Of a DNA stretch of 64,000 nucleotides, positions 53,501 through 62,100 are shown piece by piece (positions within the stretch are counted from its first letter, which is position 1; every line of letters starts with the position of its first letter). The stretch is from assembly GCA_051418055.1 (NCBI GenBank), contig JBPRGH010000062.1, positions 124,001-188,000 on the forward strand, given 5' to 3'. The position numbers and the translations under genes are program-made. The notes below the pieces were generated by a model. That model made no database searches, was not told the origin of the DNA, and was given only the letters and a program-made list of their open reading frames with translations. This DNA comes from JBPRGH01 sp051418055. Its GTDB lineage: Bacteria; Bacteroidota; Bacteroidia; Cytophagales; Cyclobacteriaceae.

Positions 53501-56500
53501 TACTGAATACGCTTTTGACCTTAAGTTATATGCAATTGAATCCTTTTGTCTGAGTGAATCTGACCAGGAGTAAAAATACCCTCCTGCTCCCCCTTCAGCA
53601 TAAACTGCTGCCGATCCATCATTATATCCATAGCATGAGACCGGATCAATATCTAATATTTTTAACTCCGGAGCCTCCTCATCAATTACAGTATGGGCCA
53701 ATTGATACTGACAGTTATTTTCATCAGATATATAAATATCATATTTACCGGCATAGAGGCTATCTGCCACAGCATTAGCATTTACTATCTCATTATCCCA
53801 ATTTTGCCATAAATAGGCATAAGCTCCTGTACCTCCGAGAGTTGTAACTTCTGCAGCTCCACTTTTCTGACCGCAAGCTGCATTGGTAAAATCTGTAACC
53901 GCTGCTGATAATGTATCGGGTTCAGAAAGATATTGATTAACTGAAGCAATACAGGAGTTGCTGTCTTTTACAAAGAATTTATAATTACCAACACTCAGGT
54001 GATCAAAATAAGCCTCTGATATAAAAGTTATTGAATCATTAGAATATTCATAGTCCGGTGTACCCCCTTCAGCAGAAAGTGAAACAAATCCTGATTCATC
54101 ATTGTGACATGAAAGATTAGAAAAATCCGATACTGCTAAAATTAAAGAATCGGGTTGTGTTATTACAGTAGTGACTTCAAAGAGGCAATTCATGCTATCT
54201 TTTACCTGAACATGATATTCACCGAAAGGTAAATCCTCAATTAAAGAATTTGCCTGAAAAAATCCGTCAAAATTATAGAGATAATTACCGTATCCGCCGC
54301 TTGCAGATACATTAAACTCTCCATCCGATAAGCCGTTGCAGCTTACATTTTGTTGTTCTGTTACAATTGCTGCAAGAGCATGATCCGGTTCTGCAATTAT
54401 AAAAACTGTATCCAGCTGACAATTATTTGTATCAGTTAAAATAAGTGCATATGTTCCGCCAGAAAATCCTTCTACTATAGAATCTTCATAAGATATATTA
54501 TTGATTAGATAGTTATAAAATCCAACACCTCCTGAAGGGTGTAAATTAATTATCCCGCTAGTATCACCTTTACAAGTTACAGGTGTAGCTTCAAATGAAA
54601 GTGCTAAAGGGTCCGGTTCGGAAAGAACAAGGTTGATACTACTACTGCAGTTATTTCCATCCTGAATAGAAATATTATATTCACCGGCTTTAAGCTGATC
54701 AAATATGCTATCTGCTTCATAATTACCCCCATTTATTGAATACCTGTAATTACCACCACCTCCTTTTCCTTCAATTTTAAATGACCCTGTATTTTCTCCA
54801 TTACAAAGGATATCGCTTGTTTCTGATATCGTGATATATAAAGAATCGGGTTGTAAAATATTAATTTCCTCGTCAAAATGGCACCCATTGTTATCCATTA
54901 CCCGAAAAAGATATCTCCCGGCTTTTAAATTCTGAAAAAGGCTGTCAGATTGATATGATACCCCACCATCTATAGAATATGCATAGGGAAAAGTTCCACC
55001 ATCAGCTGTTGCTCTTATATAGGCACTACTGTCTCCAAAACATAATAAATCAGTATTTTCAATTGTAGCAGTCAGAGGATGTTCAGGTTCAGTAAGACTA
55101 ATCGAATCTACTTTCGTACAGCCTTCTGTATCCGTTACTGTTATAAAATATTTTCCTGCCTCCAGGGAGGATAAAATATTTGTATTGCTCGTATCACTAT
55201 CCCATGTATAACTATAGGGAGGCATCCCACCAACAACTACTGCTTCTACCTCACCGTCGTTCCCGCCATGGCAGGATATATCCCGAACATTAAAAGAAAT
55301 AGAAATTGGTTCATCTGGCTGAATTATATTCTCTTCAAAAGTATCAATACAGCCATTGTTATCTTTTACTGCTAAAATATATTTCCCGGCACTTAAATTA
55401 TATAAACTGTCTGATGACTGCCATTGACCATTGTTGATTTTATACTGATATGGTGATACACCCCCTGATGCATCTACTACTATATATCCCGTTGATTCAC
55501 CATAGCATTTGATATAATTCTTGCGTTTTCTAGAGGCATTAACTGGTACTGGCTCAACAAGTGTTATATCTGCGGAAAAAGTACAATTTCGCTCATCTTT
55601 TATAGTAACATTATAAGTACCGGCAGTAAGATTATCAAAAGTATTTGTAGCCTGATAAGGCTGATTGTCTATAGAATAATAATAATTATTTGAAAATGGC
55701 GCATCATTTCCTCCTGTTGGTGTCAATGTTATGCTTCCGTCTGCACTTCCATTACAGGAGATATGGAGACCATTATAATCTGAAAGGTCATAAGAAAAAG
55801 AAAGTGCAACTGAAGGCTCTGTAATAGATATAACATCAGGATAATATTTTAGACAGCCTTCATTATCCCGCACACGGATAGCATAATCACCAGGGCTCAA
55901 AGAAGATGATGAAGTGAAGGATTGGTAAGAACTCCACCCATCGAGAGAGTATTCATATTGATAGTTACCCCAGCCGCCAGAAACAGTGGGATCAATGGAA
56001 CCATTATTATCGCCTTTACATATAATTTGACTTACTATTACATTTGTAATAAGCAGTGGTTCAGGATTTATAAATTCAATGGGACCTGAAAACAGTACAC
56101 ATAAATATTTATCTGTTAATTTAAGCCTGTAGATTCCCTCACCGAGATTAGCAATTGAACTTGTAGTAGCGCCAGCTATATCAACAAATAACCCGCTATC
56201 ATTCCTTTGCCACTGATAAATATAATCCCCCCAGCCACCTGAAGCTGATGCAATAATTGAAGCATTATTATCATTATAGCAAACAATATCATCTACTGAT
56301 AAAGAAATATTTAATGGAGCAGCCGGACCGGCAATAGTCACGGAAACAGGATCAATACAGCCATTAGCATCTTTTACTACAACAGAATATGCTCCGGCGG
56401 GCAAATTATTAAAACCCCCCTGTTGCTGATAACTTCCTCCATTCAATGAATATTCATATGGAGCTGTACCTCCTGAAGCATTAACTTCAATATAGCCGGT

Positions 56501-59500
56501 GCTGTCACCGTAACAAATGATCTTATTAGAATCTATAACAGCTATTTGCAGCGGATCCGGTTCATTTAAAGTAGTTGTAATACTAAAAACACAGCCACGC
56601 TCATCTTTAACTTTAACAGAATATGAACCGGCACTTAGTGTAGAAAAAACATTAGAGATAGAATATGGCCCGTCATTTAAGGAATATGTATATGTATTAT
56701 TAAATGGAGTACCATTTCCACCTGTTGCAGTTACCGTTACTTCACCATCACTTGCCCCTGAACATGAAACCTGATAACTGTTATATTCAGATAGAGCTAA
56801 GGTTGCCGATAATGCATCTGTCGGTTCAGTTATTATAATTGTATTATGATAAATTAAGGAACAGCCTTCTTTATCAATAACTTTTATCCGATAAGAACCG
56901 GGACTAAAATTTGTACTGGAATTGAACAATATTGAAGGTTCTGATCCATCAGTAGAATAATAAAAACGGTATTCACCCCAGCCCCCAGTCACTGACGGAT
57001 TTATAGAACCATCAGATGCCCCTTTACAGGTTATATGATTCACCTGGACATTACTAAATGATAATACTGAAGGATTGGTCAGATTTGTTATAGCAGAATA
57101 GGTGTCGCAGCTTCCTCCATTACTATTATAAACTTTCAGGCGATAGCTGCCTGACCCTCTGTTTGTTAATGAAGTTGCTTGTTCACCGGTAAGATTTTGC
57201 CAGGTGCCGCCAATGTTTTGCTGCCACTGATATAAGTTATTAGTTCCTCCAGTTACCGATGCTGTTATGCTTCCATTGGTTTGATTGTTACAGGTAATAT
57301 TAGTAGTATCAGTTATTGAAATGGCTACAGCTGCATTTGGTTCAGTAACAGTAGCGGTAGTAGTTGCGAGACAGTTATTAGCATCCTTAACAGTAAAAAT
57401 ATAAGAACCTGCTGCCAATTCAGAGAATATATTTGAAGTTTGATAAGTGCCAGAACCTACTCTATAAGTTTTTGAACCATACCCTCCGGAGGCTGCTAAA
57501 GTAACCTCTCCGGTAGACTGCCCATAGCATTCAACATTTTTAATACTACCGACACTCAAAACTAACAAAGGAGGTTCCGTTATGGAAACCTGAGGAAGAG
57601 TAACTACACAATTACGTTCATCTTTCACACGCACCACATATGATCCAGGTGCCAGTCCACCAAATGTATAAGTATTATCATCACTTATATAGGCGCCATT
57701 ATTAATAGAGTAAAAGTAAGATGTGCCATATCCTGTACCATTACCTCCGGAAGCATTTACAGTAATACTTCCGTTATTATTTCCGTTACAGCTGACATTA
57801 ACAATATTTTGTGACGCAGCTAGTGCTAAATCGGGAGCTGTAATGATAATACCTGATATGGAATCGGCACATCCTTTAGCATCGGTCACTTTAATATCAT
57901 AAGTACCTGCTGCTAAATTGGTAGTGCCGGTTAATGAACTCCAACTCAGCGCTCCCTGAAGACGGTAATTATATCGATAACTGCCCCATCCTCCGGAAGC
58001 AACAGATGTTATTGTTCCATTCGTTTCCCCATGGCAGATTACATCAGTTTTTATTGGAGGATCTAATTGTAAAGCCGCTACAGGTTGTTTTACTTCAAAT
58101 ATTTTGGATGTATAAGTACAGTTATTTCCATCTGTAATCACCACATAATATTTGCCTGCGACTACACTTGTTAAATCCTGGCTTGTCTGACCGGTAATTG
58201 ATGTACCATCAGCTTTTTTCCATTGATAGCTCAATGTACCTGTCCCTCCACTGACCGAAATATCCACTTTGCCGTTACTACCACTAAAGCAGGTAATGTC
58301 TGTAATAGTATGTGATGTAATGCTTATAGCATTAGGTTTGTTTATTGTAAAACTCCGGGTTTCAGAATCTGTACAGGTGCTTTTATTAGTTACCTCTACC
58401 TCATAATTACCTGCCGATAAATTTTGAAAAAAGCCCGTTTCATTAGATGCAGATGCTGTTCCGGATAAAGTGTAAATGTATTCCCCTGCACCCTTTGCGG
58501 CTACAGCTGTTATAGTTCCGTCACTACTATAGCTACATGTTGTATTTGTGGACGAAGTGCTGTCTATCACCAATCTCTGATCTGTAATTGAAATGTCAGA
58601 AGATGTATATCCGGTGCAGGACGGACGATTTGAATCTTCAATTTTAATTTTATATATCCCAACTGCCAGTCCGGAAAAAGAATGTGATGTATTGGGATTA
58701 TCTTTACTTGAAGATAATTCTGCACCAGCGGCATCTAATAAATAGTAGTTGAATTTTTTAGCTTCATCACTCAATCCACCATCAACACCATATATATTTA
58801 TTTGTCCATTAGGCTCATTGCTACAGGAAAAATTTTGGTGAGTTATACTATCAGTAAAAACTGTTTCCGGTTCATCAATAAAAATAGAAGTATTTACTTC
58901 AGGAGTGCAGTTATAATCCGTAATTTTTAAATCGTATAAACCAGCCGCAAGACCGGAGAATTGACCATCCGAATTTGTGAACTCTGATTTAGAAACCGTA
59001 TGAGTTAGTGTATATGATATAGCTCTGCCGGGCTCCCCTCCTTTTACAGTAATATTAGCAGAGCCATCTGATGCTCCTTTACAGGACGTTGGTGTAGCTA
59101 CTGAAGTATTTATTTCTAAAGGTGCATAAGAAGAAATTGTTACCGATTGATCTTCAGATCTACAGGTTCCCGAATTACTGTTGGCATCCGAAGCATTTGA
59201 TATATGTATATTATAGGTTGCCGCTAGTTTATTTTCCGATACATAATTTAAACCGGTAAAATTTTCAGTTAAATTACCTACACCAAAAGGTGACGGATAT
59301 TTTAAGGTTAATGGAGCTGATGGATCTATTGATTTAGAGGTAACGTTTATTGTTATTTTACCGGTAGCTTCTAGCGGACAGGAATCTTTTAATGAATCTA
59401 AAACAACAACAAATTCCGGCGATGCAGGTGAGTAGGAAAAAAAAGTAGTGGTATCAGAGGAAAGAACTATGTCTCCGGCTTTAGCAATCACCCGAAACTT

Positions 59501-60367
59501 AACCGCCAAATTTTCCTGTGGATTAATTATTGATTTTACACTAAAATCAAGAGATGAATTGGTAGTGGTTGAAAATGTATTCCAGTGATATGTGATCTCC
59601 TCAATATAAGCGGGTTCATCACAACAAGAAGGTCTTATAACAAATTCACCAGTATCACTACAACTCGGGTCAGTTCCACAATAATATGGATTTTCTACCC
59701 ATGTTGATGTTTGATCACCTCTTATATGATACTGCCAATCATATGTGATATTAGAGTGATTTGGAGATTGTAATAAAGTTGATATTCTTAAAGGTTTTTC
59801 CGCACAATGCTGTGGTGAATCATCTAAGGCAGCATTATTTTCAAGATCCAGAACTGCAGGTTTTTGGGGTGGGGCAAACGAGTAGTATATCCAGTAATCG
59901 GCTAAATATGTACTATTAATTGTTTTTAAGCTGGTAATAAAATGCCAAATTCCCGGAGTATAATTTGCCAGATATCTGGTAGTATCAATGCTATAATCAT
60001 AATAGTCATCACTATTATTATTGTATCCACATCTGGAATTATCATCATTCTCATATCCATCTAATTTTAAAGTAAAATTATTTGGAAGCCTATACTTAGT
60101 AAATATTTCGTGTACTTCATTATTGTGATAAGGAACTGTGCTGTTGTCTCCATCAAACGCTATACATTTTGAAGATACAAAGGTCGGATCAATATTATCC
60201 TTATAAATAAACCGCCAGGTATGCTCAATTTTATTATCTAAAATCCCGCTTTCAGCCCATGAAGTTAGATGATCAACCCTTCCTTTTAAGATTTGAGAAT
60301 TTACCTCGGCATAAGAAAGCATGAAAACAAATAAAGCAGATAGAGCTATATAAACCCGCTTATTCAT
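50582..60367 (-). CDS. Giant SprB-repeat surface protein with T9SS C-terminal sorting domain
   Basis: A 3261-residue exported protein: signal peptide; an N-terminal domain of about 400 residues; about 32 SprB-like repeats (about residues 420-3005, mean 80 residues) with the pattern C-x-G-x-x-(D/N)G-x-I-x-V-x-x-x-GG ... Y-x-Y-x-(L/I) ... L-x-AG-x-Y-x-(V/I)-x-V-x-D-x-x-x-C; a PKD-like region with YEWTADNGFTSSNQ and TWEFADGAEIID; and a type A sorting domain at the end (LHPNPTTGEFFVDV ... SGTYHLRVVSNNDVRGLKI). SprB-type proteins form gliding or adhesive filaments secreted by T9SS. Length is normal to large for the class. It sits in an operon between a lipoprotein and a barrel. Confidence 0.95.
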   Translation of the reverse strand: MNKRVYIALSALFVFMLSYAEVNSQILKGRVDHLTSWAESGILDNKIEHTWRFIYKDNIDPTFVSSKCIAFDGDNSTVPYHNNEVHEIFTKYRLPNNFTLKLDGYENDDNSRCGYNNNSDDYYDYSIDTTRYLANYTPGIWHFITSLKTINSTYLADYWIYYSFAPPQKPAVLDLENNAALDDSPQHCAEKPLRISTLLQSPNHSNITYDWQYHIRGDQTSTWVENPYYCGTDPSCSDTGEFVIRPSCCDEPAYIEEITYHWNTFSTTTNSSLDFSVKSIINPQENLAVKFRVIAKAGDIVLSSDTTTFFSYSPASPEFVVVLDSLKDSCPLEATGKITINVTSKSIDPSAPLTLKYPSPFGVGNLTENFTGLNYVSENKLAATYNIHISNASDANSNSGTCRSEDQSVTISSYAPLEINTSVATPTSCKGASDGSANITVKGGEPGRAISYTLTHTVSKSEFTNSDGQFSGLAAGLYDLKITDYNCTPEVNTSIFIDEPETVFTDSITHQNFSCSNEPNGQINIYGVDGGLSDEAKKFNYYLLDAAGAELSSSKDNPNTSHSFSGLAVGIYKIKIEDSNRPSCTGYTSSDISITDQRLVIDSTSSTNTTCSYSSDGTITAVAAKGAGEYIYTLSGTASASNETGFFQNLSAGNYEVEVTNKSTCTDSETRSFTINKPNAISITSHTITDITCFSGSNGKVDISVSGGTGTLSYQWKKADGTSITGQTSQDLTSVVAGKYYVVITDGNNCTYTSKIFEVKQPVAALQLDPPIKTDVICHGETNGTITSVASGGWGSYRYNYRLQGALSWSSLTGTTNLAAGTYDIKVTDAKGCADSISGIIITAPDLALAASQNIVNVSCNGNNNGSITVNASGGNGTGYGTSYFYSINNGAYISDDNTYTFGGLAPGSYVVRVKDERNCVVTLPQVSITEPPLLVLSVGSIKNVECYGQSTGEVTLAASGGYGSKTYRVGSGTYQTSNIFSELAAGSYIFTVKDANNCLATTTATVTEPNAAVAISITDTTNITCNNQTNGSITASVTGGTNNLYQWQQNIGGTWQNLTGEQATSLTNRGSGSYRLKVYNSNGGSCDTYSAITNLTNPSVLSFSNVQVNHITCKGASDGSINPSVTGGWGEYRFYYSTDGSEPSILFNSSTNFSPGSYRIKVIDKEGCSLIYHNTIIITEPTDALSATLALSEYNSYQVSCSGASDGEVTVTATGGNGTPFNNTYTYSLNDGPYSISNVFSTLSAGSYSVKVKDERGCVFSITTTLNEPDPLQIAVIDSNKIICYGDSTGYIEVNASGGTAPYEYSLNGGSYQQQGGFNNLPAGAYSVVVKDANGCIDPVSVTIAGPAAPLNISLSVDDIVCYNDNNASIIASASGGWGDYIYQWQRNDSGLFVDIAGATTSSIANLGEGIYRLKLTDKYLCVLFSGPIEFINPEPLLITNVIVSQIICKGDNNGSIDPTVSGGWGNYQYEYSLDGWSSYQSFTSSSSLSPGDYAIRVRDNEGCLKYYPDVISITEPSVALSFSYDLSDYNGLHISCNGSADGSITLTPTGGNDAPFSNNYYYSIDNQPYQATNTFDNLTAGTYNVTIKDERNCTFSADITLVEPVPVNASRKRKNYIKCYGESTGYIVVDASGGVSPYQYKINNGQWQSSDSLYNLSAGKYILAVKDNNGCIDTFEENIIQPDEPISISFNVRDISCHGGNDGEVEAVVVGGMPPYSYTWDSDTSNTNILSSLEAGKYFITVTDTEGCTKVDSISLTEPEHPLTATIENTDLLCFGDSSAYIRATADGGTFPYAYSIDGGVSYQSDSLFQNLKAGRYLFRVMDNNGCHFDEEINILQPDSLYITISETSDILCNGENTGSFKIEGKGGGGNYRYSINGGNYEADSIFDQLKAGEYNISIQDGNNCSSSINLVLSEPDPLALSFEATPVTCKGDTSGIINLHPSGGVGFYNYLINNISYEDSIVEGFSGGTYALILTDTNNCQLDTVFIIAEPDHALAAIVTEQQNVSCNGLSDGEFNVSASGGYGNYLYNFDGFFQANSLIEDLPFGEYHVQVKDSMNCLFEVTTVITQPDSLILAVSDFSNLSCHNDESGFVSLSAEGGTPDYEYSNDSITFISEAYFDHLSVGNYKFFVKDSNSCIASVNQYLSEPDTLSAAVTDFTNAACGQKSGAAEVTTLGGTGAYAYLWQNWDNEIVNANAVADSLYAGKYDIYISDENNCQYQLAHTVIDEEAPELKILDIDPVSCYGYNDGSAAVYAEGGAGGYFYSWSDSLRQKDSIAYNLRSKAYSVRVTDSRGCVSALELKVGTPDPLVINIDSLIKPACFGDCDGEIKLAATGGTGDYSFKWTESKTSGSAVKNLCAGDYPVELEDDNGCETSTVIVLEDPEIIKIDSVTIDHPSCASYEDGQINIIASGGTGDLQIEWDSINTNEFNLTSLGDGNYQATIYDDNFCTIKDTITLVEPALLEIDTAFKRNASCSYSPDGAVEVTGNGGTLPYSFQWNDFPEYVQNAKYDLRQNDYKISINDSNGCSDSLTANVNAPDSLYINVIAAGDPLCVGDYNGFLEVQAVGGTSGYTYSWNFGESNPIADSLGAGEYSVLVQDNNECEFEFTTILQDPDPLDIILSAKKDASCFNDCDGELSIEGNGGTGFYTYLWDQNNSDSSFVNGLCAGQYSVKMKDSNNCEVSGSFAIDEPEKLELNLIEAINPLCSDSEDGSIKVAATGGNDNFEFYWPGLNAGVSEVTGLAKGEYLVEVKDSLNCFSDSIFILSAPSLLQIDVLATIQPECSGDCEGEIEVFAYGGTAPYIYSWEDDSTRNTSLATFLCADRYSVNVTDVNHCEEEKEILLNGPELISLIVSKNVSPLCASSCDGSLEVVAYGGTAPYSYEWLETGDKSALAEDLCAGIYTVKITDATGCIYLQEIELQAPAALDITVVNAASPVCYGFDNGYSEVLISGGTSPYHIEWNDSLRQNTALAQNLKAGEYKATVTDSNGCIDEINVIVPEAPLIAIDLGGSRTLCKDQVASLDPGIDSLTYEWTADNGFTSSNQQVGLAEEGIYYLKGTTSQGCIVRDTFEVITTEESFEVNFLAASELIAGDTLLLTEVCYPVADYLTWEFADGAEIIDPSDHQPQISYKSAGTYDISLTAWLGECYDTQTKTTIWYDPSEAPDIDGRIMLGESGIKNIRLHPNPTTGEFFVDVTLHQEAPLAVFVYDNFGKELIRISRDEGIFYRFNIDISKERSGTYHLRVVSNNDVRGLKIIKSK

Positions 60368-60855
60368 TCTATTGTAAAATGTAATTCTATAGATCCTCCA
60401 AAGCCACCATAACTATTACCTTGACTTTCTCTCAAGGGTATAATTTCCAGTTCACCTTTATTATAAGAAGGTATAGTATCAATTACATATTCATAATAAT
60501 AATCCCACTCCGTTACCATAGGATCATATACAATTTCATCAAGATCCTTGGAATCAAAATGATGACCTTCTTCATTAAGAGAATTATAGCTTAAGGTTAA
60601 TCTCTGACAGGGACCATCCAATGATTTCAGGTGCATATCTATAATAACGGTATCTCCAACGGCATATGAAGATTTAATTGGCTGTCTTAAAGAATACTCA
60701 ATTTGAAATTCTACATTATTGCCTATCACATCCTCTAACATATCGCAGGAAAAAGTGGGTAAAAGAAATACCAGTACGGCAATTCGTCTATAAAAAGTAA
60801 ATAGGTTAAGATTCTTATAAAAAGAAAAGCTGGTGAGGCAGAATAATCGGCTCAT
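60364..60855 (-). CDS. Lipoprotein-like first gene of the giant-adhesin operon
   Basis: A 163-residue exported protein; the leader is long (about 37 residues) and ends in FLLPTFSC, a relaxed lipobox. The mature part is beta-rich (VEFQIEYSLRQPIKSSYAVGD, ELHFTIE at the end). It overlaps the start of the SprB gene by 4 bp. Not recognised; it could be a periplasmic or surface lipoprotein that helps the adhesin. Confidence 0.7.
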   Translation of the reverse strand: MSRLFCLTSFSFYKNLNLFTFYRRIAVLVFLLPTFSCDMLEDVIGNNVEFQIEYSLRQPIKSSYAVGDTVIIDMHLKSLDGPCQRLTLSYNSLNEEGHHFDSKDLDEIVYDPMVTEWDYYYEYVIDTIPSYNKGELEIIPLRESQGNSYGGFGGSIELHFTIE

Positions 60856-60936
60856 GATTGGGTTGGTTTAGGTTATTAACTGCTTAAATAAATTTACAAT
60901 CACCTGTGCAAACTGCATTTATATGGTGTTGTAATT

Positions 60937-60967
60937 CAAAAGTAATATTCTAAATCAATTGTCCAAA
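60937..60967 (-). promoter_or_regulatory. Bacteroidota housekeeping promoter of the 60855-48921 operon
   Basis: On the minus strand TTTG (60967-60964), 19 bases, TACTTTTG (60944-60937): the TTTG/TAnnTTTG consensus of the primary sigma factor. The start site would be near 60930, leaving about 75 bases of leader before the ATG at 60855. Confidence 0.75.
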
Positions 60968-60987
60968 GAAAAATTTTATTTTTTTCT
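60939..60987 (+). repeat. 49-bp direct repeat, left copy (contains the promoter)
   Basis: AAAGTAATATTCTAAATCAA and the following bases match 61853-61902 with two substitutions and one extra T. The copies flank the barrel gene 61076-61729. The right copy has TACTTTCC instead of TACTTTTG. Confidence 0.85.
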
Positions 60988-61075
60988 TTAATTCGTCCTG
61001 CTGGAGCAAAAGGTGGATTCCTTTAATAACTAATAAAAATTTCCTAATTTTATTTCAATCAACCTTAAAACCACG

Positions 61076-61729
61076 ATGAGAACTCTCCTACTGCTTTCCT
61101 TTTTATCAGTAGTCTTTGCGGCAAAGGCCCAGGACCAGTCCAGAAGTATAATTATCAGCGCCGATTATGGATACGGTGGCTTTAGCTGGGTGGAGAAGTT
61201 TAATACGGAGGTAGATAATTATTTTGGCGATCCTTTATATACCCTTACTGAGAAAGCTACAATTAAAGGTTATCGTATTGGTCCGGGGATTAACGCGCTT
61301 TATTCCACAGGCAAGTGGGGTATCGGTGTCAGCTACGGAAGGTATCTTTACCAGCAAACCTGGGCGGAACTGCTTTATAACAGATTTGATTATCGGACTA
61401 TTCCCTTTAACAACATCAATGAATATGGCGCTCTAGTCAGATATCAGCTATTTGAAAAGAGGAGGTTTATTATAACTGGGGAAATGGCGGCTGGCATTTT
61501 TACTATTCAGAATGATATTCCTAACCTTTTCAGATACAAGAACGAGCTATTTTTAAATCCTGCGTTAAATATCAGCTATGATTTAGGCAAAATCAGCTTT
61601 TCATTATCACCCAATTATAATTTCATGTATACCAAATTGGTTACAAATGCCGGCGAAACCATTTTTAACGATTACGTTAGCTCATTTAATATTGCCCTGG
61701 GGGCAGAGGTAAATATTTTCAGGTGGTGA
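61076..61729 (+). CDS. Small outer-membrane beta-barrel-type protein
   Basis: A 217-residue exported protein (signal ending at AKAQ) with strand pattern SIIISADYGYGGFSWVEKF, GYRIGPGINALYSTGKWGIGV and a last strand ...FNIALGAEVNIFRW ending in Trp. Family unknown. It stands alone between two 49-bp direct repeats and runs away from the adhesin operon. Confidence 0.75.
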   Translation: MRTLLLLSFLSVVFAAKAQDQSRSIIISADYGYGGFSWVEKFNTEVDNYFGDPLYTLTEKATIKGYRIGPGINALYSTGKWGIGVSYGRYLYQQTWAELLYNRFDYRTIPFNNINEYGALVRYQLFEKRRFIITGEMAAGIFTIQNDIPNLFRYKNELFLNPALNISYDLGKISFSLSPNYNFMYTKLVTNAGETIFNDYVSSFNIALGAEVNIFRW

Positions 61730-61813
61730 TTTTTTGATGTTATTTTTACAAAAGCAGGACTATTCAAACAATAAACATTTGCCGCTAAGGAAATAAATTA
61801 ATTCAGTAAAAAA

Positions 61814-61856
61814 GTACCTCAGGGTCCCTTGCAGGAGACCCGGAGGAGGGGGAAAG
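61814..61856 (+). repeat. CTCAGGGTCCCT hairpin element
   Basis: CCTCAGGGTCCCT, loop TGC, AGGAGACCCGGAGG, then AGGGGGAAAG. The reverse complement of a similar sequence, including the GAGGGGGAAAG tail, ends the window at 63956-64000. Confidence 0.7.
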
Positions 61857-61902
61857 TAATATTCTAAATCAATTGTACAAAGGAAAATTTTATTTTTTTT
61901 CT
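61853..61902 (+). repeat. 49-bp direct repeat, right copy
   Basis: Second copy of 60939-60987. It starts inside the GGGGGAAAG tail of the hairpin element, as if an insertion had copied or split this sequence. Confidence 0.85.
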
Positions 61903-62008
61903 CTATATGGTTTTAAAGGCTCTGATGATGGTATAAAATAAAGACATGTCGAGGGTTGGCTGGAGCCCCAGCGTGGTAACCGGGCCACTATTTGAAAGCA
62001 AAAAACAC

Positions 62009-62050
62009 ATCGTTCGGAAACTATATATAGCCATTCGGAAAATATATTTC
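62009..62050 (+). promoter_or_regulatory. 21-bp-period direct repeats upstream of 62101
   Basis: ATCGTTCGGAAACTATATATA (62009-62029) and GCCATTCGGAAAATATATTTC (62030-62050) share C(G/A)TTCGGAAA at exactly 21-base distance. The last TTCG is 67 bases before the ATG, against 66 before 44574. Confidence 0.6.
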
Positions 62051-62100
62051 ATATCCATCTCCTTCAGTTCGATCTTTCATAAAAAATAAAATATTTAATT

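Larger units (their letters stand above)
61730..62100. other. Intergenic region, 371 bp, with repeats and a regulatory array
   Basis: Contains a hairpin element (61814-61856), the right 49-bp repeat (61853-61902) and the 21-bp-period repeats before 62101. No coding frame seen. Confidence 0.6.

Noticed and set aside
50582..60367. Repeat structure of the giant gene as a CRISPR or tandem array
   Set aside because: The repeats are about 240 bp, diverged, in frame and encode SprB-like domains; there are no short identical repeats with unique spacers.
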